Shown here: in pieces, positions 1-7,227 of the stretch
Position numbering within the stretch: position 1 is the first letter of the stretch
How the letters are laid out: every line of letters starts with the position of its first letter
Source of the DNA: Mycolicibacterium sphagni
GTDB taxonomy: Bacteria > Actinomycetota > Actinomycetes > Mycobacteriales > Mycobacteriaceae
Reading direction: 5' to 3'
Length of the DNA stretch: 33,302 nt
Assembly (NCBI RefSeq): GCF_002250655.1
Contig: NZ_NOZR01000040.1
Span: forward strand, 1-33,302
Translations under genes and position numbers: made by a program
Notes under the pieces: model-generated
The model's database searches: none
Told to the model about the DNA's origin: nothing
What the model saw: only the letters and a program-made list of their open reading frames with translations

Positions 1-1519
1 GTCCGGGGACCACGTCCGGTCCCGGGGCCGGGGGCGGGGGAGCGCCCGGGTACCACGGCGGCGGCAGCGGATTGTTCTGGTCATAGGAGTTCGACGGCGC
101 GCCACCGCGCGGACCACCCGGCGGGTAGTCGACGGGATCGGGCCCGCCCATCAACGCGGCCAGCGAGTCCGGGGTGAGCATGTTCGCGGTGAACGCCTGC
201 ACGTCGACGCCCTGCATGCCCGGCGCCACAATCCAGCCCTGCTCGTGATTGCCGTGCGAGAACAACGTGTCTCGCGACCAGATGCCCGGCACCGTCGTGT
301 CCTTATACCCCGGCGGCGGCTGCAGCCGCGGTTCGGAATAGGCCACATACTTCGGCAGCATCTCGGCCGTCGAGAACTGGTTGACGCCGAACGGTGGGAA
401 GTTGAACTTGAACGCGTCCATGATCGGAGCGAGGTACTCCGCGCACATCTCCGCCGAATCCTGGTAGCCCAAGCGGCTACCGGACTGGATGGCACTGCAG
501 ATGAACTGCAGCGGGTTGGCGAAGCTGGCGATCGTCGGAATAGCCACCAGCGCGCCGTGTGTCGGGTGATAGATGTTCTGCAGGTTGGCGGCCAGGTTCG
601 GGTAGACGTGCAACACCGTCTCCAGGCCGTTGCGCGACTCCGGCTGCAGGATCTGAGTCGTGACGTCGGAGAGGTTGTTGATGTCTTTGCTCAGCACCGA
701 GCCGTTGTCGTTGACGAACTTGCGCGCCGTGGTCAGCAGCGTGTCAATGTCCTTGACCGCCTTGGACACTTCCTGATCCGATTGGGTGAACGAACCGGTG
801 AAGGTGGCCAGGTCGGTGTTCAGCGCCACCAGCTGCTGGTCGCTCTTGTGCAGTGCGTTGACGAACAGTGCGAGGCTCTTGAGCACGGCGAAGAAGTCGC
901 CACGCCCTTCGTTGAGCGCGGTCACCGCGTCGGACAGGGCCTTGAACGTGGTGTTGATCTGCTCGCCCTTGCCCTCCAGCCCGTTGGCGAAGGACTCCAA
1001 GACGTCACCGAAGGGGCCCTTGGGCTGCTCGGGCGTCGGGCCGAGTTTGGTGACGATGTCCGAGATCTGGTTGCGCAGGTCGTCCCACTCCACCGGCACC
1101 TGGGTGCGATCGATCGGGATGACGGCGTTGTTCTCCATCACCGGTCCGCCGGTGTAGGCGGGCGCCAACTGGATCACGCGGGAGGCGACCAGGCTCGGGT
1201 TGAGGATCGTCGCGGTGGCGTTGGCCGGCACCTTGTACTTGTTCTCGTAGTTGAAGGTGACCTTCATCTTGTCGCCGGCCGGTTCGATCTTGTCGATCTT
1301 GCCGACCTGCACGCCCATGATCTGCACCCGGTCGCCGGGGTAGAGCGCCAGCGCCTCGGGGAAGTACGCCACCACCGTGTTGGTGGTGACCTTCTTGTAG
1401 AGGTAGTAGCCGCCAAACGCCGCGAACACTCCGATGATCACCACGAGCGTGCCGATGATCACGGACGCGCGAGACATCTTCGGCATGCCCAGGTTACGAA
1501 TATTGAAGACTGTCGACAT
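1..1519 (-). CDS. mce1D: Mce1D, MCE-family substrate-binding protein of the Mce1 lipid importer (3' end outside window)
   Basis: Open frame from an ATG at 1519 with no stop before the window edge, so the C-terminus is missing; 506 codons are visible. The protein starts MSTVFNIRNLG, has one N-terminal hydrophobic segment (about residues 18-42) and then an MCE domain (around residues 45-125, with GDRVQIMGVQVGKID). A long helical region with LPS/NDNG-type Mce motifs follows, ending in a Pro/Gly-rich tail. Mce proteins B-F form a periplasm-spanning hexameric tube that carries hydrophobic lipids (fatty or mycolic acids for Mce1) to the YrbE permease. It starts 3 bp after the mce1C stop, so it is in the same operon. 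The assignment as D rests on order (A, B, C, then this gene) and on length near that recalled for M. tuberculosis Mce1D (about 530 aa). Mce1E and Mce1F should follow to the left. Confidence 0.93.
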   Translation of the reverse strand, partial: MSTVFNIRNLGMPKMSRASVIIGTLVVIIGVFAAFGGYYLYKKVTTNTVVAYFPEALALYPGDRVQIMGVQVGKIDKIEPAGDKMKVTFNYENKYKVPANATATILNPSLVASRVIQLAPAYTGGPVMENNAVIPIDRTQVPVEWDDLRNQISDIVTKLGPTPEQPKGPFGDVLESFANGLEGKGEQINTTFKALSDAVTALNEGRGDFFAVLKSLALFVNALHKSDQQLVALNTDLATFTGSFTQSDQEVSKAVKDIDTLLTTARKFVNDNGSVLSKDINNLSDVTTQILQPESRNGLETVLHVYPNLAANLQNIYHPTHGALVAIPTIASFANPLQFICSAIQSGSRLGYQDSAEMCAEYLAPIMDAFKFNFPPFGVNQFSTAEMLPKYVAYSEPRLQPPPGYKDTTVPGIWSRDTLFSHGNHEQGWIVAPGMQGVDVQAFTANMLTPDSLAALMGGPDPVDYPPGGPRGGAPSNSYDQNNPLPPPWYPGAPPPPAPGPDVVPG

Positions 1520-1522
1520 CGG

Positions 1523-3076
1523 TTAGGCTCCCCCTCCCTGATCGACGGGCGCCAGGTCGCCGACCGGCGGCACCTGCGGACCCGGTCCCGGTGGCGGGAT
1601 CGGCCCGATAAGGGCGTTCGGCGGCGGGGCGTATCCGGGGATATCGGTGGCCGGGCCCGGCGTCGGGGCGACCGGAACGGTGCGGGCCCCCGGCGGGCCG
1701 GGTGCCAGCGGCGGGGCCGGCACACCGCGCACATCCGGTGACAGCTCGCCGGGGAAGGCGGCGCTCGGCACGCCCGGCCCGGGGACCGCGGCGGGGTTGG
1801 GCGCCGAGATCGGCACGTCGGTGGCGGGGTATGCGCCCGGCACCGGACCGAAGGGTCCGTCTGTCAGGCCGGCACACGGCAGCGGGTTGGCCGCTGTCGG
1901 AATGCCGTCCGCCGGTGGGGTGTACGAGCAGGGCGACCCGGGGCCGACGGCGGGACCCGGATGGTCCGGCGTGCCCTCCAGCGGACTGGGGGCCGGCGGC
2001 GGCGCACCGTTGGGCTGGCGCTGGCCGTTGGGATCGGGGAACCGGAAGGCCGGCAGGCCCGCGTTGCGCCAGAACTCCTCGGGGTCGATACCGCGCTTCT
2101 TGAACGCGGCGTCCACCCAGGGCTGCAGGATCTGGTACGGCACCAGGTTGACCACCAGCACCTTGAAGTAGGGGCCCGAGCCGATGGCCTCGGCCAGTGC
2201 GCCCATGAACTTCGACGCGGTGATCAGCACGTCGGACAGGTCCGTCTTGTGCTTCACCAGCACGTTGCTAATCGTATTCAGCTGCTGCAGAACGTGATTC
2301 AGGTTCGGGTTGTCGTTGACGAAACCGGTGAACTGGGCCGAGAGCTCAGAGATGTTGGACAGCAGGTAGTCGATCTCGTTGCGGCGCTCGTTGACGGCCG
2401 CGAGCAGCGTCTGAGCGTTGACCGCCAGCCGGTTGATCTGCTCGCTGCGGTTACCCAGTACCGCGGCGACCTTGTTGGCGTTGGCCAGCAGCTGCTTGAA
2501 CTGCTCGTCGCGCTTGCCGATCGTGTCGGAGAACCGCGCCACCCCATCCAGTGCCGCACTCAGGTGCGGATAGGTCTGGTCGATGGTCTCCGACAACACG
2601 TTCAGCGATCGCTTGACGGTGTCGATATCCCAGCCCTGGGCGGCTTTCGTCACGTCGAACACCGCGTCGTAGATCTGATACGGCGTGGTGGTCTGTCCGA
2701 CCGGCAGCACAGCGCTGGCACGCAATTTCTGGTTGCCGCGCGGCTCGATCTCCAGCACCCGCTTGCCCAGGATCGTCTCGGTGCGGATGGCCAGCCGACT
2801 CTCGGTGCCAACCTGCCTGGCGCCCAAGTCGAATCCGATCAGCACGTGATCGCCGTCGATCTTCAGCGACTTGACCTCACCGACGTCCATACCGGCGATG
2901 CGGACCTTGTCGCCCGGGTTCAAGCCCGCGCTGTCGGTGAACTGGCCGTAGTAGGTCGGCTGGGCGAACAACTGCGGAATGCCCGAAAAGCTTTGGCCCA
3001 CCGCAACGACCAGCAGGATGATCAGGATGCCGGCAATGCCGTTCTTGACCCGGTTGGGAGTCTCTAACGTCCTCAT
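1523..3076 (-). CDS. mce1C: Mce1C, MCE-family protein of the Mce1 lipid importer
   Basis: Protein of 517 aa. I chose the ATG at 3076 because it overlaps the mce1B stop as ATGA; an in-frame ATG at 3088 would add four residues and reach further into mce1B. The N-terminus MRTLETPNRVKNG is followed by a single membrane anchor (about residues 13-32) and an MCE domain (about 38-115, containing NPGDKVRIAGMDVGEVKSL). A long alpha-helical stretch follows to about residue 330. The last ~165 residues are low-complexity Pro/Gly/Ala, typical of Mce C proteins and perhaps cell-wall associated. It acts as one subunit of the hexameric lipid channel. Length is close to the 515 aa I recall for M. tuberculosis Mce1C. 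Its stop is 3 bp before the mce1D start. Confidence 0.95.
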   Translation of the reverse strand: MRTLETPNRVKNGIAGILIILLVVAVGQSFSGIPQLFAQPTYYGQFTDSAGLNPGDKVRIAGMDVGEVKSLKIDGDHVLIGFDLGARQVGTESRLAIRTETILGKRVLEIEPRGNQKLRASAVLPVGQTTTPYQIYDAVFDVTKAAQGWDIDTVKRSLNVLSETIDQTYPHLSAALDGVARFSDTIGKRDEQFKQLLANANKVAAVLGNRSEQINRLAVNAQTLLAAVNERRNEIDYLLSNISELSAQFTGFVNDNPNLNHVLQQLNTISNVLVKHKTDLSDVLITASKFMGALAEAIGSGPYFKVLVVNLVPYQILQPWVDAAFKKRGIDPEEFWRNAGLPAFRFPDPNGQRQPNGAPPPAPSPLEGTPDHPGPAVGPGSPCSYTPPADGIPTAANPLPCAGLTDGPFGPVPGAYPATDVPISAPNPAAVPGPGVPSAAFPGELSPDVRGVPAPPLAPGPPGARTVPVAPTPGPATDIPGYAPPPNALIGPIPPPGPGPQVPPVGDLAPVDQGGGA

Positions 3077-4113
3077 TGCGGCGTGCACCTACCCGTGGGC
3101 TGCTGAGTGATCTTCACGGTGCGGACCGGGCCACCGGGCTGCAAGCCGTTGAGCTTCAGATTGATGTCGCACAGGTAGAAGTTGAAGAAGTCGCCGTAGA
3201 TACCGCCGGCGCGGCCGATCATCTTGACCGCAACGGGCAGCTTGGTCAGCAGATCGTCGAGGCGATCCTGTCCGTCGGCCAGCGGCTGCTGAATGGTCTC
3301 CAGCTTGGAGATGGTGTCCTTGAGTTTCGGACGGTCGTCGGCCAGCAGGTCACCCAAAGTGCCTGCGGCACTGCTGATATCGGCAGTCGCCTGAGCTAGC
3401 GGGTCGGCGTGGTTGCGCAACCCGGTGATGAGGATCTCGAAGTTGTTGACCGTCTGGTCGAAGTCCTTCTCGTGCTTGACGGTGGTGTCCAGCACGGTGT
3501 TCAGGTTGGTGATCACCTCACCGATCGCCTGGTCCCGGTCGGCCAACGCTGAAGTCAGCTGGGCGGTCTGATCCAGGATGTCGTTGATGGTGCCGCCCTG
3601 CCCCTGGAAAACCGTGATCAGCGACGAGGCAATGGTGTTGACCTTCTGCGGATCCAAGGACTTGAACAGTGGCTTGAAACCACCGATCAGTGCGTCGAGG
3701 TCGAGGGCAGGCTGGGTGCGCGACATCGGGATGAACCCGCCGGCAGGCAGCACCCGGTCGGCGCCCTGACCGGTGCCGCGATCGAGGTTGACGTAGCGGT
3801 TGCCGATCAGGTCCTGATAGCGAATCTGCGCGGTGGTCGACTGGTACAGCGGCAACGTCCGGTCGACGTTCAGCGTCACCAGCACCCGCTGACCGTTGTC
3901 GGCGAGCGTGATGTTGGAGACTTTGCCGACCTCGACACCGCCGGCACGGACGAACTGGCCGTCACGCAAGCCACTGGCATTGCTGAATTCGGCTGTGTAC
4001 GCGGTCGTCCGGTCAAATCGGAACTGCCCGAACACGATGACGATGATCGCCGTGAAGAGCAGGAGCACCAACGCGAATGCCCCGAGTTTGATTGCTGTGC
4101 CGGTGATTTTCAT
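3073..4113 (-). CDS. mce1B: Mce1B, MCE-family protein of the Mce1 lipid importer
   Basis: Protein of 346 aa, the same length I recall for M. tuberculosis Mce1B. It begins MKITGTAIKLGAF, with a hydrophobic anchor at about residues 8-30, then an MCE domain (about 36-115, with RDGQFVRAGGVEVGKVSNI). A helical domain follows, containing the family's VNNFE and PLAQ segments, and the C-terminus lacks the Pro-rich extension of Mce1C and D. A cysteine pair near the C-terminus (FYLCDINLKLNG and GRCTPQ) is seen in B-type Mce proteins. Its ATG overlaps the mce1A stop by 4 bp (ATGA), and its own stop overlaps the mce1C start in the same way, so translation of A-B-C is probably coupled. Confidence 0.95.
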   Translation of the reverse strand: MKITGTAIKLGAFALVLLLFTAIIVIVFGQFRFDRTTAYTAEFSNASGLRDGQFVRAGGVEVGKVSNITLADNGQRVLVTLNVDRTLPLYQSTTAQIRYQDLIGNRYVNLDRGTGQGADRVLPAGGFIPMSRTQPALDLDALIGGFKPLFKSLDPQKVNTIASSLITVFQGQGGTINDILDQTAQLTSALADRDQAIGEVITNLNTVLDTTVKHEKDFDQTVNNFEILITGLRNHADPLAQATADISSAAGTLGDLLADDRPKLKDTISKLETIQQPLADGQDRLDDLLTKLPVAVKMIGRAGGIYGDFFNFYLCDINLKLNGLQPGGPVRTVKITQQPTGRCTPQ

Positions 4114-5321
4114 GGGTTGATCGTGTTCTCCCCGACTTGGCGTCCCCAGACGTATTCGGTGAGGATGGGCTGGCCGAGTTCGAAGTGGTTGTACGGCGCG
4201 AGCGAGGCACCATCGTCTACCACCAGGTGCGGCGCCGGCCAGAAATTGCGGTCAATCTTCTGCCAGCAACCCGGTGCCCCGCCGGGGCCGCCGTGCCCGT
4301 TGAGCCTGGGCAGGTTGTCCGGATACACGTACGGGTTGGGGGCGCCTAGTAGTTCGGTGACGGTGTCGAGCGAATAGCCGTTGCCGCCAAAGGCATCCAG
4401 TGCCGGCTGCAGCGCCTCGGCCTCACCCTTGATCTGGCAGTACAGCTGCGGGCTGTAGGTGTCCAGCAGTTGGGCGCTGGGGACGAAATCGGCTTGGCCG
4501 CGTACGAAGTAGGGGCCGCCGCGTTCGAAGATATCGGCGCCGGTGTTGCCGAACCCGGTGGAGGCCAGCAGCGCGGCATCGAGATCCTTCTGCTGCTGGT
4601 TGAGGGTGCGCGCGGTGGTGACCGCGTGATCCAGGAAGTCCCACAGGTCCGGGCTGGCCTTGATGTAGACATCGGCCAGCTTGGACAGCTGCTGGATATT
4701 GGTGCGGATCTGCGGCATCTGCGGATTGACGTCATCGAGGACCGCATTGCCGTTGACGATCGACTGCCCGAACTTGGTACCCAGACCACCCAGCGCCTCA
4801 GCAGCAGCCGACAACGTCAGATTCAGCTTGACCGGATCAACCTTCTCCGAGATCGACGTCAACGTCTCGAACAACGTGTTGAACTCCGTGGTGACCCCGG
4901 AGGACTTGATGACGTCCGCGCTCGAAATCCTGGTCTTGACCGGATCCTTGGGGCTGGTGAACGACACGTACTTATTGCCGAAGACCGTGCTGGCCTTGAT
5001 CTGCGCGTCCACGTTGGCCGGGATCAGGGAGATGTAGTGGGGCGCGATCTCGAGGGTGAGTTCGGCGACCGACTTGCCGCCGCGATCCACCGCGGCCACC
5101 TTGCTGACGCGGCCGATCTCCACCCCGTTGTAGGTGACCTTCGAGCCCGGGTCCATCACCAGACCCGCCCGGTCAGACACCATCGTGAGCTGCGTCTTCG
5201 GCGTGAGATCCCCGCGGAACTGGAGGTAGACCAGGGTCACCAGGCCAACCGCCAGCACCAAGAAGACCACGCCCGCCAGCTTGAGCGGCGGGCGCCTGGG
5301 CGAATTCAACGGCTCGGTCAT
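4110..5321 (-). CDS. mce1A: Mce1A, MCE-family protein of the Mce1 lipid importer
   Basis: Protein of 403 aa with an N-terminal membrane anchor (about residues 14-34) and an MCE domain opening TPKTQLTMVSDRAGLVMDPG, followed by SKVTYNGVEIGRVSKV. The helical domain contains VDPVKLNLTLSAAAEALGGL, and the C-terminus ends EYVWGRQVGENTINP. These segments match Mce1A closely from memory, which fixes the whole locus as mce1 rather than mce2-4. M. tuberculosis Mce1A is recalled as about 454 aa. The shortfall here falls in the C-terminal half, between NGYSLDT and APNPYVYPDNLPR, where I remember a ~50-residue hydrophobic insertion in the tubercle bacillus. The anchor is followed by an RGD tripeptide (about residues 36-38). 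The gene starts 4 bp after the yrbE1B stop. Confidence 0.96.
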   Translation of the reverse strand: MTEPLNSPRRPPLKLAGVVFLVLAVGLVTLVYLQFRGDLTPKTQLTMVSDRAGLVMDPGSKVTYNGVEIGRVSKVAAVDRGGKSVAELTLEIAPHYISLIPANVDAQIKASTVFGNKYVSFTSPKDPVKTRISSADVIKSSGVTTEFNTLFETLTSISEKVDPVKLNLTLSAAAEALGGLGTKFGQSIVNGNAVLDDVNPQMPQIRTNIQQLSKLADVYIKASPDLWDFLDHAVTTARTLNQQQKDLDAALLASTGFGNTGADIFERGGPYFVRGQADFVPSAQLLDTYSPQLYCQIKGEAEALQPALDAFGGNGYSLDTVTELLGAPNPYVYPDNLPRLNGHGGPGGAPGCWQKIDRNFWPAPHLVVDDGASLAPYNHFELGQPILTEYVWGRQVGENTINP

Positions 5322-5325
5322 ACCG

Positions 5326-6195
5326 CTACACCGTGAGATTGAAGTTCGGGTTGGTGCCGTAAAGCGCCAACGAGGCCAACAGGACGACCGTCGCGACGGC
5401 GACCAGCGAGGCGCGCATCGAGATTCCGACGGCCTCGCCCACGCCGACCGGACCGCCGCTGGCGTTGTAGCCGAAGTAGCAGTGATTGATCATCACAAAC
5501 ATCGCGATGATGATGGCCACCACGAACGACCAGAACACGTCGTCGGGCCGCAGGAACGTGCGGAAGTAGTGGTCGTAGGTACCGGTCGACTGGCCGTAGA
5601 GAACAGTCGTGGTGAGCTGTGCGGCCAGGAACGACAACAGCAGCGCCATCGCGTACAGCGGAATGATCACGACCATGCCGGCGAGGATCCGCGTCGACAC
5701 CAGGTAGCTGACGGACTTGATGCCCATCACCTCGAGGGCGTCGATCTCCTCACTGATACGCATGGCACCCAGTTCCGCGGTCGCGCCGGCGCCGACGGTG
5801 GCGGCCAGGGCGTGTCCGGAGACCAGTGGAGCGACGACGCGCACGTTCACCAGCGCCGCGACGAACCCGGTGAACGCCTCGACACCGATATTGCCCAACG
5901 AGGCGTACCCCTGGATCGCGATGAGCGAGCCACCCGAAAGGGTCACGAAACCGACGATGGCGATGGTGCCGCCGATGACGGCCATCGCCCCGGTGCCCAT
6001 CCCGATCTCGGCGATCAGCCGCAGCGTCGCGCGGCGGTAGTAGTGCAGGGCGTGGGGGATCTGGCCGACCGCGGTCACGGTGAACCACGCCACGTCGCCG
6101 ACCCTGGTGATGAACCGGCCCGGCGAGGCCGCCCATTTGGTGGCGGTGGTGTACGCGCGGGGATAGCGGCCGCGCAGAACTGTTGCGGTACTCAT
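5326..6195 (-). CDS. yrbE1B: YrbE1B, MlaE-type permease subunit of the Mce1 importer
   Basis: Protein of 289 aa, equal to the length I recall for M. tuberculosis YrbE1B. I chose the ATG at 6195 (MSTATVLRGRYPRAY), 1 bp after the yrbE1A stop; an in-frame upstream start at 6225 would overlap yrbE1A by 29 bp and add ten unconserved residues. It is an MlaE/PF02405 integral membrane protein with about five or six hydrophobic segments. The conserved EEIDALEVMGIKSVSYLV loop is the coupling helix that contacts the cytoplasmic ATPase (MceG, encoded elsewhere). YrbE1A and YrbE1B form the membrane core onto which the Mce hexamer docks. Confidence 0.96.
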   Translation of the reverse strand: MSTATVLRGRYPRAYTTATKWAASPGRFITRVGDVAWFTVTAVGQIPHALHYYRRATLRLIAEIGMGTGAMAVIGGTIAIVGFVTLSGGSLIAIQGYASLGNIGVEAFTGFVAALVNVRVVAPLVSGHALAATVGAGATAELGAMRISEEIDALEVMGIKSVSYLVSTRILAGMVVIIPLYAMALLLSFLAAQLTTTVLYGQSTGTYDHYFRTFLRPDDVFWSFVVAIIIAMFVMINHCYFGYNASGGPVGVGEAVGISMRASLVAVATVVLLASLALYGTNPNFNLTV

Positions 6196-6196
6196 G

Positions 6197-6997
6197 TCAG
6201 TGCCCCGTTCCGAACCGAACACCAATCGTCGTCAGCACGACGTTGACGGCGAACAATGCGACCACGGAAAGGACGAGCGTTTCGTTCACTGCCGTGCCGA
6301 GGCCCTTGGAACCGCCGGAGACGGTCAGGCCGCGGTAGCACCCGACCAAGCCGGCGATCAGCCCGAAGGTGAGTGCCTTGACGATCGAGATGATCACCTC
6401 GGGAAGTCCGGTGATCAGTGTGAGGGTGGAGACGTAGGCGCCGGCGGAGATGTTCTGCATGTACACGCCGAAGATGAATCCGCCGACCAGGCCGACGGCG
6501 ATGACGGCGCCGTTGAGCAGCACGGCGACGAATGTCGATGCGACGACCCGGGGCAGCACCAGACGGTGGATCGGATCGATGCCCAGCACTTCGAGGGCGT
6601 CGATCTCCTCACGAATGGTGCGCGCGCCGAGGTCGGCACAGATGGCTGTCGAGCCCGCGCCCGCGACCACCAGCACGGTCACGATGGGGCCGAGCTGGGT
6701 CACGGCGGCCAGTGCAGCACCTGCGCCGGAGACGTCAGCGGCGCCGAACTCCACCAGCAGGATGTTGATGGTGAAGATGATCAGGATCGTGTTGGGAACC
6801 GCCACGGCGATGGTCGGCAGAAACGTCACCCGGAACTGAAACCAGCCCTGGAGGATGAACTCTCGCCACTCGAAAGGCCACTTCGTCGTCGCCTTCGCGG
6901 TGAGCACGCACATGCGGAAGAACCCACCGATGGCGGTCATGGCGGGACGCACCTTGTCTTGGACGTAATCGCCAAGACCGGTCGTCGTCGTCGTCAC
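6197..6997 (-). CDS. yrbE1A: YrbE1A, MlaE-type permease subunit of the Mce1 importer
   Basis: Protein of 266 aa from a GTG at 6997 (reading M-TTTTTGLGDYVQDKVRP). This start aligns with the MTTSTT... N-terminus recalled for the M. tuberculosis protein (265 aa). A GTG at 7009 in the same frame would add four residues and is possible. It is an MlaE-family permease: hydrophobic segments alternate with the hallmark AGSTAICADLGARTIREEID and ALEVLGIDPIHRLVLPR coupling loop, and it ends in TIGVRFGTGH. It is paired with YrbE1B. The GTG overlaps by 4 bp (GTGA) the stop of a possible 20-codon leader ORF with a strong Shine-Dalgarno, so its translation may be coupled to that ORF. Confidence 0.95.
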   Translation of the reverse strand: MTTTTTGLGDYVQDKVRPAMTAIGGFFRMCVLTAKATTKWPFEWREFILQGWFQFRVTFLPTIAVAVPNTILIIFTINILLVEFGAADVSGAGAALAAVTQLGPIVTVLVVAGAGSTAICADLGARTIREEIDALEVLGIDPIHRLVLPRVVASTFVAVLLNGAVIAVGLVGGFIFGVYMQNISAGAYVSTLTLITGLPEVIISIVKALTFGLIAGLVGCYRGLTVSGGSKGLGTAVNETLVLSVVALFAVNVVLTTIGVRFGTGH

Positions 6998-7056
6998 TTC
7001 ACCACCCACATAACGGGACCACGTCGGTCGCGGCTTAACGGCAGTCCGTCTGGCAC
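6994..7056 (-). CDS. Possible 20-codon leader ORF coupled to yrbE1A
   Basis: Small frame GTG-CCA-GAC... encoding MPDGLPLSRDRRGPVMWVVK, ending in a TGA that overlaps the yrbE1A GTG start in a GTGA. A Shine-Dalgarno AAGGAGG ends 4 nt before the GTG (AGGAGG at 7061-7066). By contrast the yrbE1A start itself has only a weak GGTGG upstream. The pattern is what one expects of a leader or coupling ORF. No homolog is known to me, and 20 codons are too few to test codon bias. An overlapping ATG at 7058 gives only seven codons and sits too close to the Shine-Dalgarno. The alternative is that the purine run is incidental. Confidence 0.4.
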   Translation of the reverse strand: MPDGLPLSRDRRGPVMWVVK

Positions 7057-7227
7057 ATACCCTCCTTGCCCCGTCCCGGCGTGAGTGAGTGTCGTCTCCC
7101 TACTAACGAGTAGTAAGGCGGACCACAGGAATGTACCCGATCGCCGAGGGCCCGTGCACCGCATCTGCACTATTAACCCTCCCTGGTCTTATGTCGAAAT
7201 TTGTCGCGTCCGTAAGCGGCCCGGACG
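7057..7227 (-). promoter_or_regulatory. fadD5-yrbE1A intergenic region with a 15-bp palindrome
   Basis: Together with the leader ORF this forms the 218-bp gap between fadD5 and yrbE1A, far longer than the 0-4 bp gaps elsewhere in the operon. It contains an inverted repeat TACTA-ACGAG-TAGTA at 7101-7115. Reading on the minus strand there is an AT-rich TTAATAGT at about 7170-7177 that could serve as a -10-like element. I infer an internal promoter and/or operator that lets yrbE-mce be expressed separately from fadD5. No terminator with a clear stem is visible just after fadD5. Confidence 0.4.

Noticed and set aside
245..1741. A 498-codon plus-strand frame opposite mce1D
   Set aside because: The minus strand carries a clear MCE protein continuous with the operon; the plus frame is Arg/His/Val-rich with no domain.
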